This document shows, one piece after another, positions 1 through 9,416 of a stretch of DNA of 64,000 nt. Location of the stretch: contig QANT01001171.1 in the NCBI GenBank assembly GCA_003254885.1, forward strand, positions 1 through 64,000, read 5' to 3'. The notes beneath the pieces are model-generated. The model searched no databases. It worked only from the letters and a program-made list of their open reading frames with translations, and had not been told where the DNA came from. Every line of letters begins with the position of its first letter. Position 1 is the first letter of the stretch. The DNA comes from Purshia tridentata (Eukaryota > Streptophyta > Magnoliopsida > Rosales > Rosaceae). A program made the translations under genes and the position numbers.

Positions 1-713
1 TGACCATTAAAATTTGAGATGTTTGTTATAATACAGAAAATAAAAATATAACTCATTTGGAAAATGTTACTCATACTGTTATAATTTAAAATGTAATTCT
101 TTTATTTTTAAAGTGTAATTCTTATTGAGTTAAAATTTAATTTTGTATTATTATTGAGTTACATTTTGATTTAATTTTTTGTTCTAACGTCATATGTCAT
201 GAGGTACACTTTATAATTTCATAGAATTACACTTTACTTAATTTTTTTCTTAAGAATTTTTTGTCTTTTGTTTTTATATTTTTATAGCTGAAATTTTTAT
301 TTATTTTTTTGTGCTTAAAAATATATTTTGTGGCTTATTAATAAAAAACTATATTTTTGTGGCTTAAAAATTTGAGCTTATTACTAAAAAGTATAATAAA
401 TTGTGGCTTATTAATAAACTTTCGACAATTTCAATTTAATAATATTTTAAAATCTCAACAAAATGGAAATTTTGTAAATTTAAATTTATGACTTAAACAA
501 GATTACCATCCTAGACCCATGGTTGCCTAGAAACAGAGGGTCATTTGAGCAAGACACTCACCCAATTAAAATGGACACTTGCATAGCAGAAAGAGGACCA
601 CGTCCCCTAACACTAATACAAGCTCCAGCCTTACATGCCCCTCTGCTCCTAAACTTCCTTCTGTCCCATTCCACCTTTTCCTCAAACCTTGTTTCAAGCT
701 TCGCTTTACGCCC
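1..713. other. Intergenic AT-rich DNA plus leader of the carotene hydroxylase gene
   Basis: The first 480 bases are strongly AT-rich. A loosely repeated phrase of the form 'gtggcttattaataaa' recurs around 320-420, and no open frame looks coding. From about 500 the composition becomes less AT-rich, and this stretch probably holds the promoter and 5' leader of the gene that starts at 714. I could not pick a convincing TATA box. Two upstream ATGs (571 and 635) lie in the likely leader and are out of frame with the main start. Confidence 0.5.
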
Positions 714-2490
714 ATGGCAACCGGAGTTTCGGCTGCTCCAGCCACTATATGGTACCGTTTCGGCCGAAACAAGCTACTTCCTTCAAAACCCATCTCCGAA
801 ACAAGCCCCTCTTCGCTTTCACCTTCAACAGCCCATCTCAAGATGCTGAGGCAGGGCAGTACTTACAGGCAAAAGCAGAGGTTGAACGTACGCTCAGTCA
901 TTGAAAAAGGAACAGAGAATGATATCACTGTGAAAAGCTTGGAAGAATCAGAGACTTGGAAGATTATAACTCCACGAGTGGCAGAGAGATTAGCAAGGAA
1001 GAAATCAGAGAGATATACGTACCTTTTTGCTGCAATCATGTCCAGCCTTGGAGTCACCTCAGCTGCTGGTTTGGCTGTTTATTACAGATTTTCTTGGCAA
1101 ACAGAGGTATAGTAAATGCTGAATGCTACCTCTTTATGAAATTAAAAATGAATGAACATAATAACTGTTGAGAACTATTAGAGTACACAACTCTAATATT
1201 TAAATTGGCAGAGAGACAACACAAGTAAACAAATTACTTGTATTAAAGACATATTACAACNTGACATGGGTTTGATGGTTTTTTTTTATCAAAACAGTTT
1301 GGGGAGTTTCTTCTTCCTGAAATGTTGGGCACATTTGCTCTCTCTGTAGGTGCTGCTGTAAGTAATTATGGATCAAAACCAAGCTTTATTTGTTAATCAA
1401 ACTCAAACAAACATGGATGGTTGGTGTTGAATTTGGTTTAAATTTGATGTGTTCCACAGGTGGGGATGGAGTTTTGGGCAAGGTGGGCTCATAGAGCTCT
1501 GTGGCATGCTTCATTGTGGCAAATGCACGAGGTGATCATGATCAGCCTCAAACAATTCCAAATCATAATTAATCTATTTTCATATTTGTATAATATGGTG
1601 AAAAAGATTGGTTTTGACCTTGATTTTTTTGTTAATATTGGCAGTCTCACCACAGACCTAGGAATGGTCCTTTCGAGCTCAACGATGTGTTTGCTATAAT
1701 CAACGCTGTTCCTGCAATTGCTCTTATTTCTTATGGCTTCTTTAACAAGGGTCTGTTCCCAGGACTCTGTTTTGGTGCTGTAAGTACCTCTTAATTTTTC
1801 AGTCAAACCTCAATATAAACAAAGCTCTTGAGGTCAATGAAAGCATCAAAGATTGGAGTAGATTAAGAGTTCGATTCGTATCAAAACAAACCCAAATATA
1901 AAAAAGCTCAGTTTTTTTTGTTTGGTACAGGGTTTGGGAATCACAGTTTTTGGGATGGCCTACATGTTTGTGCATGATGGCCTCGTCCACCGTCGATTTC
2001 CAGTTGGGCCAATCGCAGACGTCCCTTATTTGCAGAGAGTTGCTGCAGCCCACCATGTGAGATACATCAACATGAATTGTCTTCTCAGTGCATCTTTATT
2101 GTCAATTTGTTGTTCACATCCTCACTCTTTTGTACTTTTTCTCGTCAATTTTAATAGCTTCATCACTCGTACATATTCAATGGAGTGCCATATGGGTTGT
2201 TCTTGGGACCTAAGGTAATTAAGCTTACTTCCTTTGAAACAAGGTTCTATCCACTAAATTTCAATAAAATATGAGAAGGGTCAATCCCTACTTTCGTAAA
2301 TTTTACTCTCTAAAACGCTCGTATTTACTTGATATATGTGATTTAAGTGTACGTATATATTCGAGTTTTTCTTAATATGTGATGTGAATTTGTTTAATTA
2401 TATGATATGTTGTAGGAATTAGAGGAAGTTGGGGGCATGGAAGAATTGGAAAAGGAGGTCCAACGCAGAACTAAGACATCCAAAAGTTGA
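714..2490 (+). CDS. BCH: Beta-carotene 3-hydroxylase, chloroplastic (7 exons)
   Basis: Non-heme di-iron hydroxylase that adds hydroxyls to the beta rings of beta-carotene to make beta-cryptoxanthin and zeaxanthin in plastid membranes. Exons join as 714-1106, 1298-1357, 1460-1531, 1645-1779, 1931-2056, 2158-2214 and 2416-2490. All introns are GT-AG and all junctions fall between codons, giving 305 residues, normal for the family. The first 60 or so residues look like a transit peptide, followed by hydrophobic segments. The histidine ligands are complete: H162/H167, H174/H177/H178, H235/H240 and H261/H262/H264/H265. The C-terminus has the family sequence GVPYGLFLGPKELEEVGG. The ATG at 714 gives the family-typical MATGxSA start, and no in-frame ATG lies upstream. 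Intron 1 contains the only ambiguous base noted (1261). I judge the gene intact. Confidence 0.96.
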
Positions 2491-3539
2491 TACTTTCTTT
2501 ATACTGAATATTGATTCAATTCATGTAATGTTCCAAGGAAAAGGGAAGAGTGAGAGAAGAGACTTCTCCACTTACCAGCAAGAGCAGACGTGTAAGCAAG
2601 TGCTTAGAAAGCGAGACAAGCAAAACTAAGCTTTGGACTGGTACTATGGCATTGTGCCAAATTGAAAGTCAATAATGAGAAACTTAAAAATAGATATACT
2701 TTTTTAAATTTGTAGACCTAAATGAAATGAATCTCTAGCAGCTCGCCAAAACTGTTTGTATTATTTGAACCCGGCAACAGTAAAGGGTCTTGTTCAAGAT
2801 GTCAAATTATTATTCTTTAATTAAACAAGTTGATTAGAGTTATCTTTTTCAGCTTTTACTCCAAAATAAAAAGAACCCCCCTCCCCCTAACACCAATAAG
2901 ATGTGGCCATATATCCTCCGGCTCATGTTTTGGTCACATTATTTTATTTGTACAATTTTTTCGTTCAATACTTATCGATCACTTCAATACTTTAAAATCT
3001 ATAAATATTAACTTAACAATAAGATTCTTCAACTATTCATCTTTATACTTTATTGGTGTACTAGACAAAATTTCTGAGTTATCAATATCACAACCTATAT
3101 ACTATACATGTACTATCGATAACACATGTTATTATATCATTTGAAATCTCGATTATCATCATTTAATATTTGTCAATATTATTTGTACTATGTTAACTGA
3201 TTATATTGTTTACTACATAAGTAAAATCCATTTGTATATCTGAGTTTCACAGTTTCACTCACTGATATAGCCACTAAATATTGTTAGTAAATGAAATACA
3301 AATATCTTTCTTGTTGGACAAAAATGTCATCATGACCAAACGACTCGTCGTTTTTACTATTCTGATCACTGCCAAACGGAAAACAACGATGCGTTTGCCC
3401 AATTTGTCAAGTCAGTGTACACGCGTCAACCCTTGCGGGGCATCATCATTTATCAAATAAGAATCCATCGGTTGGTTCAGAACCCACGTGTCAACAAATC
3501 AAGAATCCAAGATCGGACCCGCGAAACCTGTCCACCGAA
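2491..3539. other. Intergenic region between the hydroxylase gene and the next leader exon
   Basis: This stretch holds the 3' end of the hydroxylase transcript and then AT-rich spacer with no credible coding frame. From about 3350 the GC content rises, and a G-box-like core (cacgtg, about 3485) lies shortly before the putative leader exon of the small gene at 4401. That makes roughly 3350-3540 its likely promoter. I see no clear TATA box. Confidence 0.4.
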
Positions 3540-3669
3540 ACTTGAAAACTCCCGAAGCTTCTTGTTTGCCCTCCAGATCATTCGGAAACCTCTTCACAAC
3601 GCAACACTGCATAGTCTGCATACTCGTCTCTGTCCCTTGGTTCGTCACACAGCAACAGAAGCAACGCAG
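3540..3669 (+). other. Probable non-coding leader exon of the small gene at 4401
   Basis: A GC-richer stretch ends in a good splice donor (gcag|gtacgtg, donor at 3670). A plausible acceptor is ttccag at 4331-4336, so the leader would continue at 4337 and reach the ATG at 4401. No long in-frame coding region is present here. The exon start is a guess, and full-length cDNA would fix it. Confidence 0.35.
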
Positions 3670-4203
3670 GTACGTGATCCATTCAGCCTAAGTTTGGTAC
3701 CAGGTTTGATGGTTTGGTTAATTGATTGCATGAACTTTCAAGATTTGTTGATTGAAATTGTTCTTATTTACTCAGCTGTTCTTGAAGTGAAGTACTAAAA
3801 CTAATATTTCTCTGTAGGGAACATGTTAGGCCTTGTCTAATTGGGTCTAAGAGATAGCTATGTTGTGAATAGCATAGAGAAGATATTTGGGAACATTGAA
3901 GTTTCTCTGTTCAAAAGCTTGGGTCGAATGTTTTATTAGCATTGTTTATTTTGATTGTTATTTGTTATAGAGTTTTAAGGTATAAATTTCTGGGTATTGG
4001 TTTAATATTGTTTTGCTTCATTGAACATGGTTTTGAATTTTGGGGTTGCTACAGTGCATTGCCTGGTGCTTTGTTTTACATGCTTCCTATATAAAGTAGT
4101 ACCATGCAATGAATATGAGGACTGTGTCCAACATTTTACTCATATATGCTTCCCTGCAATGTGAATGATGATTTTTAATAGGATGATGTTATAGTATAGC
4201 ATC

Positions 4204-4284
4204 CAATTTTTTTCCAACTCTCTCACATTGAGTGATGGACAGTGTCCTACGTATCATGAGCGTAAGAGAGTTGGGAAAAAATCG
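4204..4284. repeat. Short inverted repeat (hairpin or MITE remnant) in the leader intron
   Basis: The left arm at about 4204-4224 (poly-T, then ccaactctctcac) is the imperfect reverse complement of 4261-4284 (cgtaagagagttggg, then poly-A). The spacer is about 36 bases. A second related arm, agagagttgggg, follows at about 4290. It lies inside the probable leader intron of the 111-residue gene. It may be the remains of a foldback element; I saw no target duplication. Confidence 0.5.
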
Positions 4285-4400
4285 AGAAAGAGAGTTGGGG
4301 TTGTAGGACATTTACCATGTTGTCACTTTGTTCCAGGATTTCTGGTTTCGTAGTATTGACTAATTCATTGTGAGTGAGGTGTATCAAAAAGAGAGCCTAC

Positions 4401-4817
4401 ATGCGTGGGATAGCTGCATTATCGCGTGCAAAGAACAAATTCAAACAAATCTACCCTATGCAAGGATCATCGGGTAATGCTCTCTCTCTTGATGCCTGTA
4501 TTTATATGTTTGTATTGTACTGAGTCACTGACTACTATAAGATATCGTAATTAGGCACTGTGTTTGCTACAACATCAAAGAAACTAGGGAACACCAATTC
4601 TGGGGAAGGAGGACTAGTCACGAAAGAGAAAGCCGAACCAATTGCCGCCTTCAGCAGGCCTCCGCCCCATTCTGGGGAAGGAGGACTAGTCACGAAAGAG
4701 AAAGTCGAACCAATTGCCGCCTTCAGCAGGCCTCCGCCCCTTCCACCAGTTCTTGGACCATTGCTTCTTCTGTCGCTGTTGGAAACATGGTCAAGTCACG
4801 ATAACAAGGATGACTGA
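4401..4817 (+). CDS. Small plant protein of unknown function with an in-frame duplicated block
   Basis: Two coding exons, 4401-4473 and 4555-4817, join through a GT-AG intron (donor gtaatg, acceptor ttag) and give 111 residues. The protein begins MRGIAALSRAKNKF and ends in a proline-rich, leucine-rich tail (FSRPPPLPPVLGPL, then LLETWSS, then acidic residues). The tail looks like a conserved feature of small plant proteins, but I cannot assign a function. A 24-residue block starting SGEGGLVTKEK occurs twice in tandem; the DNA units at 4597-4668 and 4669-4740 differ at one base. A single-copy relative would be about 87 residues. The gene converges on the NTF2-like gene, with 70 bases between the two stop codons. 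A leader exon upstream is likely. Confidence 0.72.
4597..4740 (+). repeat. 72-bp tandem duplication inside a coding exon (2 copies)
   Basis: Copies at 4597-4668 and 4669-4740 match at 71 of 72 bases. The single difference changes alanine to valine (KAEPIAAF versus KVEPIAAF). The unit is exactly 24 codons, so the frame is kept. The near identity points to a recent event. Confidence 0.95.
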
Positions 4818-4887
4818 CAGCTGATCTGAAGCTGTCCTTCTAACGCTGGCATTGCTTGAATGGTAGACTTTACGGAAAAAGAAACTG

Positions 4888-6394
4888 TTAGTGGAAGAAG
4901 AACTTTAAAATGTAAAGCAAAACGTAGAATGCATAGCTAAGCAGTCGAGCTGCAAGACTCCAAAGCCTTAAGTAGCTTTCTATAAGTGGTGCGAAAAGTA
5001 TTGTGTATATCTTCAATAACCATTTTAAAACGATATGAGGGCTTTGTAGGAACCCTGCAGGGACAAAGTTTGATGTTATATCATGTAGAAGCTGTGATAT
5101 ATAATGATAAAGCTGAAGTTTTGAAATTTAGTGAGAGTTAACATACATTCAGTAGTCCTTGGGAAGCCATCAAATAGCGTAGTCACTGCTTTTAAAAGAC
5201 TCTGAATCCAGGGGGGCAAACACATAGTGAACAAAATTAGAGGGTCAATAATACTCAATTTATTGTGCCTTTTGTATTATGATGATAGAGGGGAAGTTGG
5301 CAAAAGCCGCAAAATTACCAGCACTAAGGTTCCTGGTTTTATTGGTGATTCAATAACAATTAGGGCTTTCCTGCAGAGAATAAGAATGAGTGAGGCATTG
5401 TTCATCTTTAGTAGAATGAGAGGCTGAGTAACAAATTTGTTTCTCCGTACTCGATAATTACTTTTTCTCCTTCTTTGGAGAATTCAAAGAAGCTGCAGCC
5501 TCTGGTGAACGGGATCTGCTTGTTTTTCCATTCTGCAATACCAAAGCTCAACCATTATAAACCAGTTTTAGGATATAAAAGATATTAATTAATGGAACTA
5601 GATTTTATGTTTTATGTGGGATTGATAATGGCATATAGATACGTAGAATACCCATGTGCCATTTTGCTGCTGCTGTAAGCTCATCTCCTTCACACACATG
5701 TTGTATGCTGAATTTGACATTTTGACCCATGCCTACAGTTAGCTGTTCAAAAAAGTTCATTACCACCTGCATAGAATAGATGCAGTTTAGGCCTTGTTTG
5801 TTTAAGAAGAAAGTAGTGTTAGAGACGTCACTTCTTATGACCACATTTGTTGTCTGGGGTAACAATTATTAAGGCTCATCGTTCATATAATTATCAACTA
5901 ACACGTAATGTGGTTAGAAAATGTGATCCATTATATTACCGGGTACCATATAATTATCAATTAACACGTAATGTGGTTAGAAAATGAGATCCATTATATT
6001 ACCGGGTACCAACCTTTTTGCCTTGTAATGGGGTGCTAAAGGAGCATTCCTCAATGTAACAGTCTGCTGAGATGTAATCATCTAGTTGCTTCAAGTTTTT
6101 CTCATTGATGCATTTGTAGAATTGCTTGATTGTGTCGGATGGGGAAAGAGAACCTGGAAAAGAACTTGAATTTCTCTTTGCAGCCATGACACAAAAGAGC
6201 CTCTGGTCATTTAACACCTTATTTCCTGCCTTCCTTTTCACACAGATGCTATGTTGCAGTAGAGCATCTGTTTTTCTCGGCTCAAATTTACATGTGCTCT
6301 TAATCGCCAAGGAACAAATGGCTGGCAACGCCATTGGTTTGAAGGACGTTATCTGATTCGGTGTTCTGCCTGAGAAATTGACAGCAGTAGCCAT
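4888..6394 (-). CDS. SnoaL/NTF2-like domain protein, probably plastid-targeted (6 exons)
   Basis: On the minus strand the exons are 6394-6014, 5766-5652, 5532-5451, 5370-5319, 5201-5147 and 5054-4888. All introns are GT-AG and the join gives 283 residues. The first 75 or so residues are basic and serine-rich, like a transit peptide. Residues of about 85-200 form an NTF2-like (SnoaL-type) fold starting near SPSDTIKQFYKCINEKNL, with the conserved stretch IPFTRGCSFFEFS. The tail of about 50 residues is hydrophobic and could anchor or associate with a membrane. The family is annotated in plants (Arabidopsis AT5G41470 is, I believe, the counterpart) but its ligand or reaction is unknown. Exon 3 was extended to the donor gtacgg because the shorter donor breaks the frame with exon 4. 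The leader carries a (GA)n tract at 6424-6442. Confidence 0.85.
5885..6010. repeat. 63-bp tandem duplication in intron 1 of the NTF2-like gene
   Basis: Two copies, 5885-5947 and 5948-6010, differ at two bases. The right copy ends three bases from the exon 1 splice donor (GT at 6013-6012 on the minus strand). The event therefore happened almost at the exon edge without touching it. Confidence 0.93.
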
Positions 6395-8450
6395 TGTTGC
6401 CTTGTGACAAAGTTGTAACAAGCGAGAGAGAGAGAGAGAGACAATGTGGGGGTTGAAGCAAACAATCAATTTAGCATGTAGAATTCAGAATTTATGCAAG
6501 CGCTAATGTGAGGGAATAGAGGAAAGAATAAAGGGTGATTTGCACCACTGCTTTAACCAAGGAATCTCTACTTGATTTTATTTCCATTTTTTGCTTTGCA
6601 TGTTTGTGCCTTGGTATGAAATCTAAGAATCACCATGCAATGGGACCAAGCTAGAGTATTGAAGTATTTCAAATGAATAATGCTACTAATTTAGATTAAA
6701 CTATTTGTGCCATTTTACTAACATTTTTTTTATAAGAATGCCACTAATTAATGAGAATATATTGGTCCTGGCCATAAAAAATGAGAGAATAACGCTGTAT
6801 AAAATATTAGAATGGGAGATAGTGTAACAGCGTGACATTTTCCCTTCATGGATGACCATAAGCCATTTTTCAAGGATGTTTATATGTTAGCACAAATAGG
6901 TTTTTAATTTTTAAATATGTTGAAGGAACAGAAATTCAGATGGAATCTTTGATTCTTGAATTGATTGGCGTTATATAAACACATATATATAGGTAGAAGA
7001 AACATATGCGTCCGCAGCAGTCCACTCCGGACATTGTTAAATAAAGAGTTGTATGTGTTTTTGCCAATGTCCTTGTGAATTTCTAGAGATGGGGGGGTTA
7101 GGAGGCATGACAGGGAATTGTATGCCTAGATGCCCTACCTTCATAGGGGCTCTATACCTTGCCGGCTTGGGAACCCTTGGGCAATTGTTTACTTCATGGG
7201 GCATAGTTTGTTGGGGTCTCTTAGTTGCTCACCCCAAATAATATCATCCACTTACATATGGTCTCACGTATGCTATACATGTAGATGTGTATTTTTTTAT
7301 ATATAAAGAAATGTTATCTTATTAGACATCTTCACATGTGTTATGGTTAGAATTATCTATTATATGGTTTTTGTTTAAATATATAATCTAAACTGATAAA
7401 CCGATAATATAACATGTCAAATTATCTTACTGAGAAATATTATCATATATATAATAAGAGACATATAAGCATAAAGGCCATGTAATAAGAACAACAATAC
7501 AAGTACCCAACATGATGATTGCACATGGTTAAGAGAACAGCAAGAGGTAAGGGACCAGTCTGCTGGCTACATTGAAAACAGAGTAACGAAGCATTTCATT
7601 AGGTCTCATATAACAGCTGTAACCCTTCAAGATAATATCAGTATATATACAATAAATGTGGCATGCACAACCTCAAACTACTAGCTAGTGTTGGCCTTGT
7701 TTCTTTCTCTTATAATTGCATCCATAAAACGGTGGATCATTTCACCAGTTTCCACTTTTAGCATACTTACAATTTAGTGAAAGGAATGAGCACCAAAAAG
7801 AGAGTATCACATTAATTAACCATTTTCATCTGTCTCCAGTATTTGACATTTTCCTTGGGATTAATCTGCTCGACCATGTGATGCAGCCTCAAATATATAA
7901 GTAATAGAACAAGATGGCTTCACCTGTAGGTAGCAGCATGGCCATTTGACATTACCAAGGTCTCCCTGAAAACAAGGACTTCTTCATTAAAAAATATATA
8001 AATGGATTATGTTCTGCTCCCTGTAACCAGGACAGCTTGCAGTCAAGCTAATATAATCATCTGTTTAACATTGAAAAAAACAATAATCAATCATTAAATC
8101 CTTACCACTGTATAAGTCTGTGTACTCCCCTTGTCCTTCTTGCCTATCTGCTAGAGAAAACCAGAAACCAGCCGCAAGGTCTCCTGTATAACCCGCACGT
8201 GTTCCTAATAAGACAAGCTCAAACCAATCATCTGCAATAAACTATGGATATTTTTAATCAGTCAGCCACCAAATCATCAACCAAATTCAAATTGTCTCAA
8301 GTTGAGCTGAAGGGAATATTGTACAGCCAGACAATCCCGCTGGCATGCCCCCCTAACACACACCAGTCTGAAAAAAGATTGTTTCTAGCTTTCTCTGATC
8401 TTTCGGGATCAATTAAACCGATCCCCTGATAATACAATGAGCTGGGATTT
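6395..8450. other. Intergenic region, no gene seen
   Basis: This holds the promoter side of the NTF2-like gene and the upstream side of the 63-residue gene. A 62-codon frame at 7053-7241 is rich in Gly, Cys and Leu but shows no family features, and I do not call it. The rest is AT-rich, with scattered poly-A/T and TA runs. Confidence 0.5.
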
Positions 8451-8452
8451 GC

Positions 8453-8459
8453 TATATAA
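8453..8459 (+). promoter_or_regulatory. TATA box of the 63-residue gene
   Basis: A tatataa core in the context gctatataaac lies 93 bases before the ATG at 8552. That would place transcription start near 8485. It is one of the two clearest TATA boxes in the window and supports the small frame downstream as a real gene. Confidence 0.65.
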
Positions 8460-8551
8460 ACCCCCAACCAATGCCATTATATCCACATCCATCAAACAAG
8501 AAGACTGCTAGATAAGAAGGTTGACAATTTGACATTGCCTCAGGTTGCAAA

Positions 8552-8743
8552 ATGAATAGCAAGGTCTCTGATGTTCCTGCCACTGAAATCGCCAAGAACT
8601 TCAGAAGCAGAAGGCCTCTTCCAAAGAGGGGACAGATAAAATCAAGAATAGCTGCAAATGCTCTCCATTCAATAGTCTCTGTGCTGTCCAAAGCCTCTTC
8701 AGGTCACAAACATCCCTCCAGGAAAACCAGTTCTCAGTTCTGA
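8552..8743 (+). CDS. Small basic protein of unknown function (63 aa)
   Basis: A single-exon frame begins MNSKVSDVPATEIAKNF and contains RSRRPLPKRGQIK, an arginine/lysine-rich patch that could be a nuclear or RNA-binding signal. A short amphipathic stretch (ALHSIVSVLSKAS) follows. I do not recognise a domain. Support comes from the TATA box about 90 bases upstream, a leader without upstream ATGs after the predicted start, and a codon pattern that reads as coding. No signal peptide or membrane helix is evident. It could be a lineage-specific or widely conserved plant small protein; a protein search would decide. Confidence 0.55.
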   Translation: MNSKVSDVPATEIAKNFRSRRPLPKRGQIKSRIAANALHSIVSVLSKASSGHKHPSRKTSSQF

Positions 8744-9416
8744 GTAAGAGCTAGAGCATTAGAAATTATAGATACATATCACAATGTACAATGTATGATC
8801 ACTACCTTAATGTATTAGCTCTTCTTCTAAAATTTTATTTTTCTACTTCCATTCAAGCTGAATTGATAGTTTCTAGTCAGACATAGCAGTTACCTGGGGA
8901 AAAAAACAAGAAGCTTAGAACATGAACAATAAAATGGGAAGGAAATGTGGTTCTAATGACTGTAACAGATAAATCAACAGGAACTAACGTTCAAGCATAT
9001 TGTCATGCCAAATTCCTGGCAGATACTACAGCCATTCATAGCTTTAAACACTTATAAGTCCCAATGTTAGCAAAACAAAATGAAATTCTAAGCTTTAATA
9101 ATAATTCGACATCCATAATGCAAAATAGAAAGTTGATGACCGATGTTAGACATTAGAGGCGGAAAAAGGAAAAGAAGAAGATATGTGCATACATTTGGAT
9201 ATAATAATAAAACCTCGTAACACGGTCTAATACTAAATGCAAGAGCATATGCGACTGGACTTCAAAATTTGAAAACACGACCTGATCAGTTGGAAAGTAT
9301 TGCACTCAATGATTCCTATAAGTCGAAACAAGGCATGCCGCTTCCATTGGTAGGCGGTAGCTAAGCATGCAATGTGAATGGCTCAATGTATGCCTCTACT
9401 GTCTTGATAGGATTTG
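8744..9416. other. Intergenic spacer between convergent genes
   Basis: This 670-base AT-rich spacer lies between the 3' ends of the 63-residue gene (+) and the PPR gene (-). I see no coding frame and no clear repeat. Confidence 0.5.

Noticed and set aside
566-1057. Frames on the minus strand across the hydroxylase first exon
   Set aside because: They are shadows of the true coding strand, which forms a complete gene.
7053-7241. 62-codon Gly/Cys/Leu-rich frame on +
   Set aside because: There are no family motifs, no promoter signal and no supporting splice context. Its composition looks like chance in a G-rich patch.
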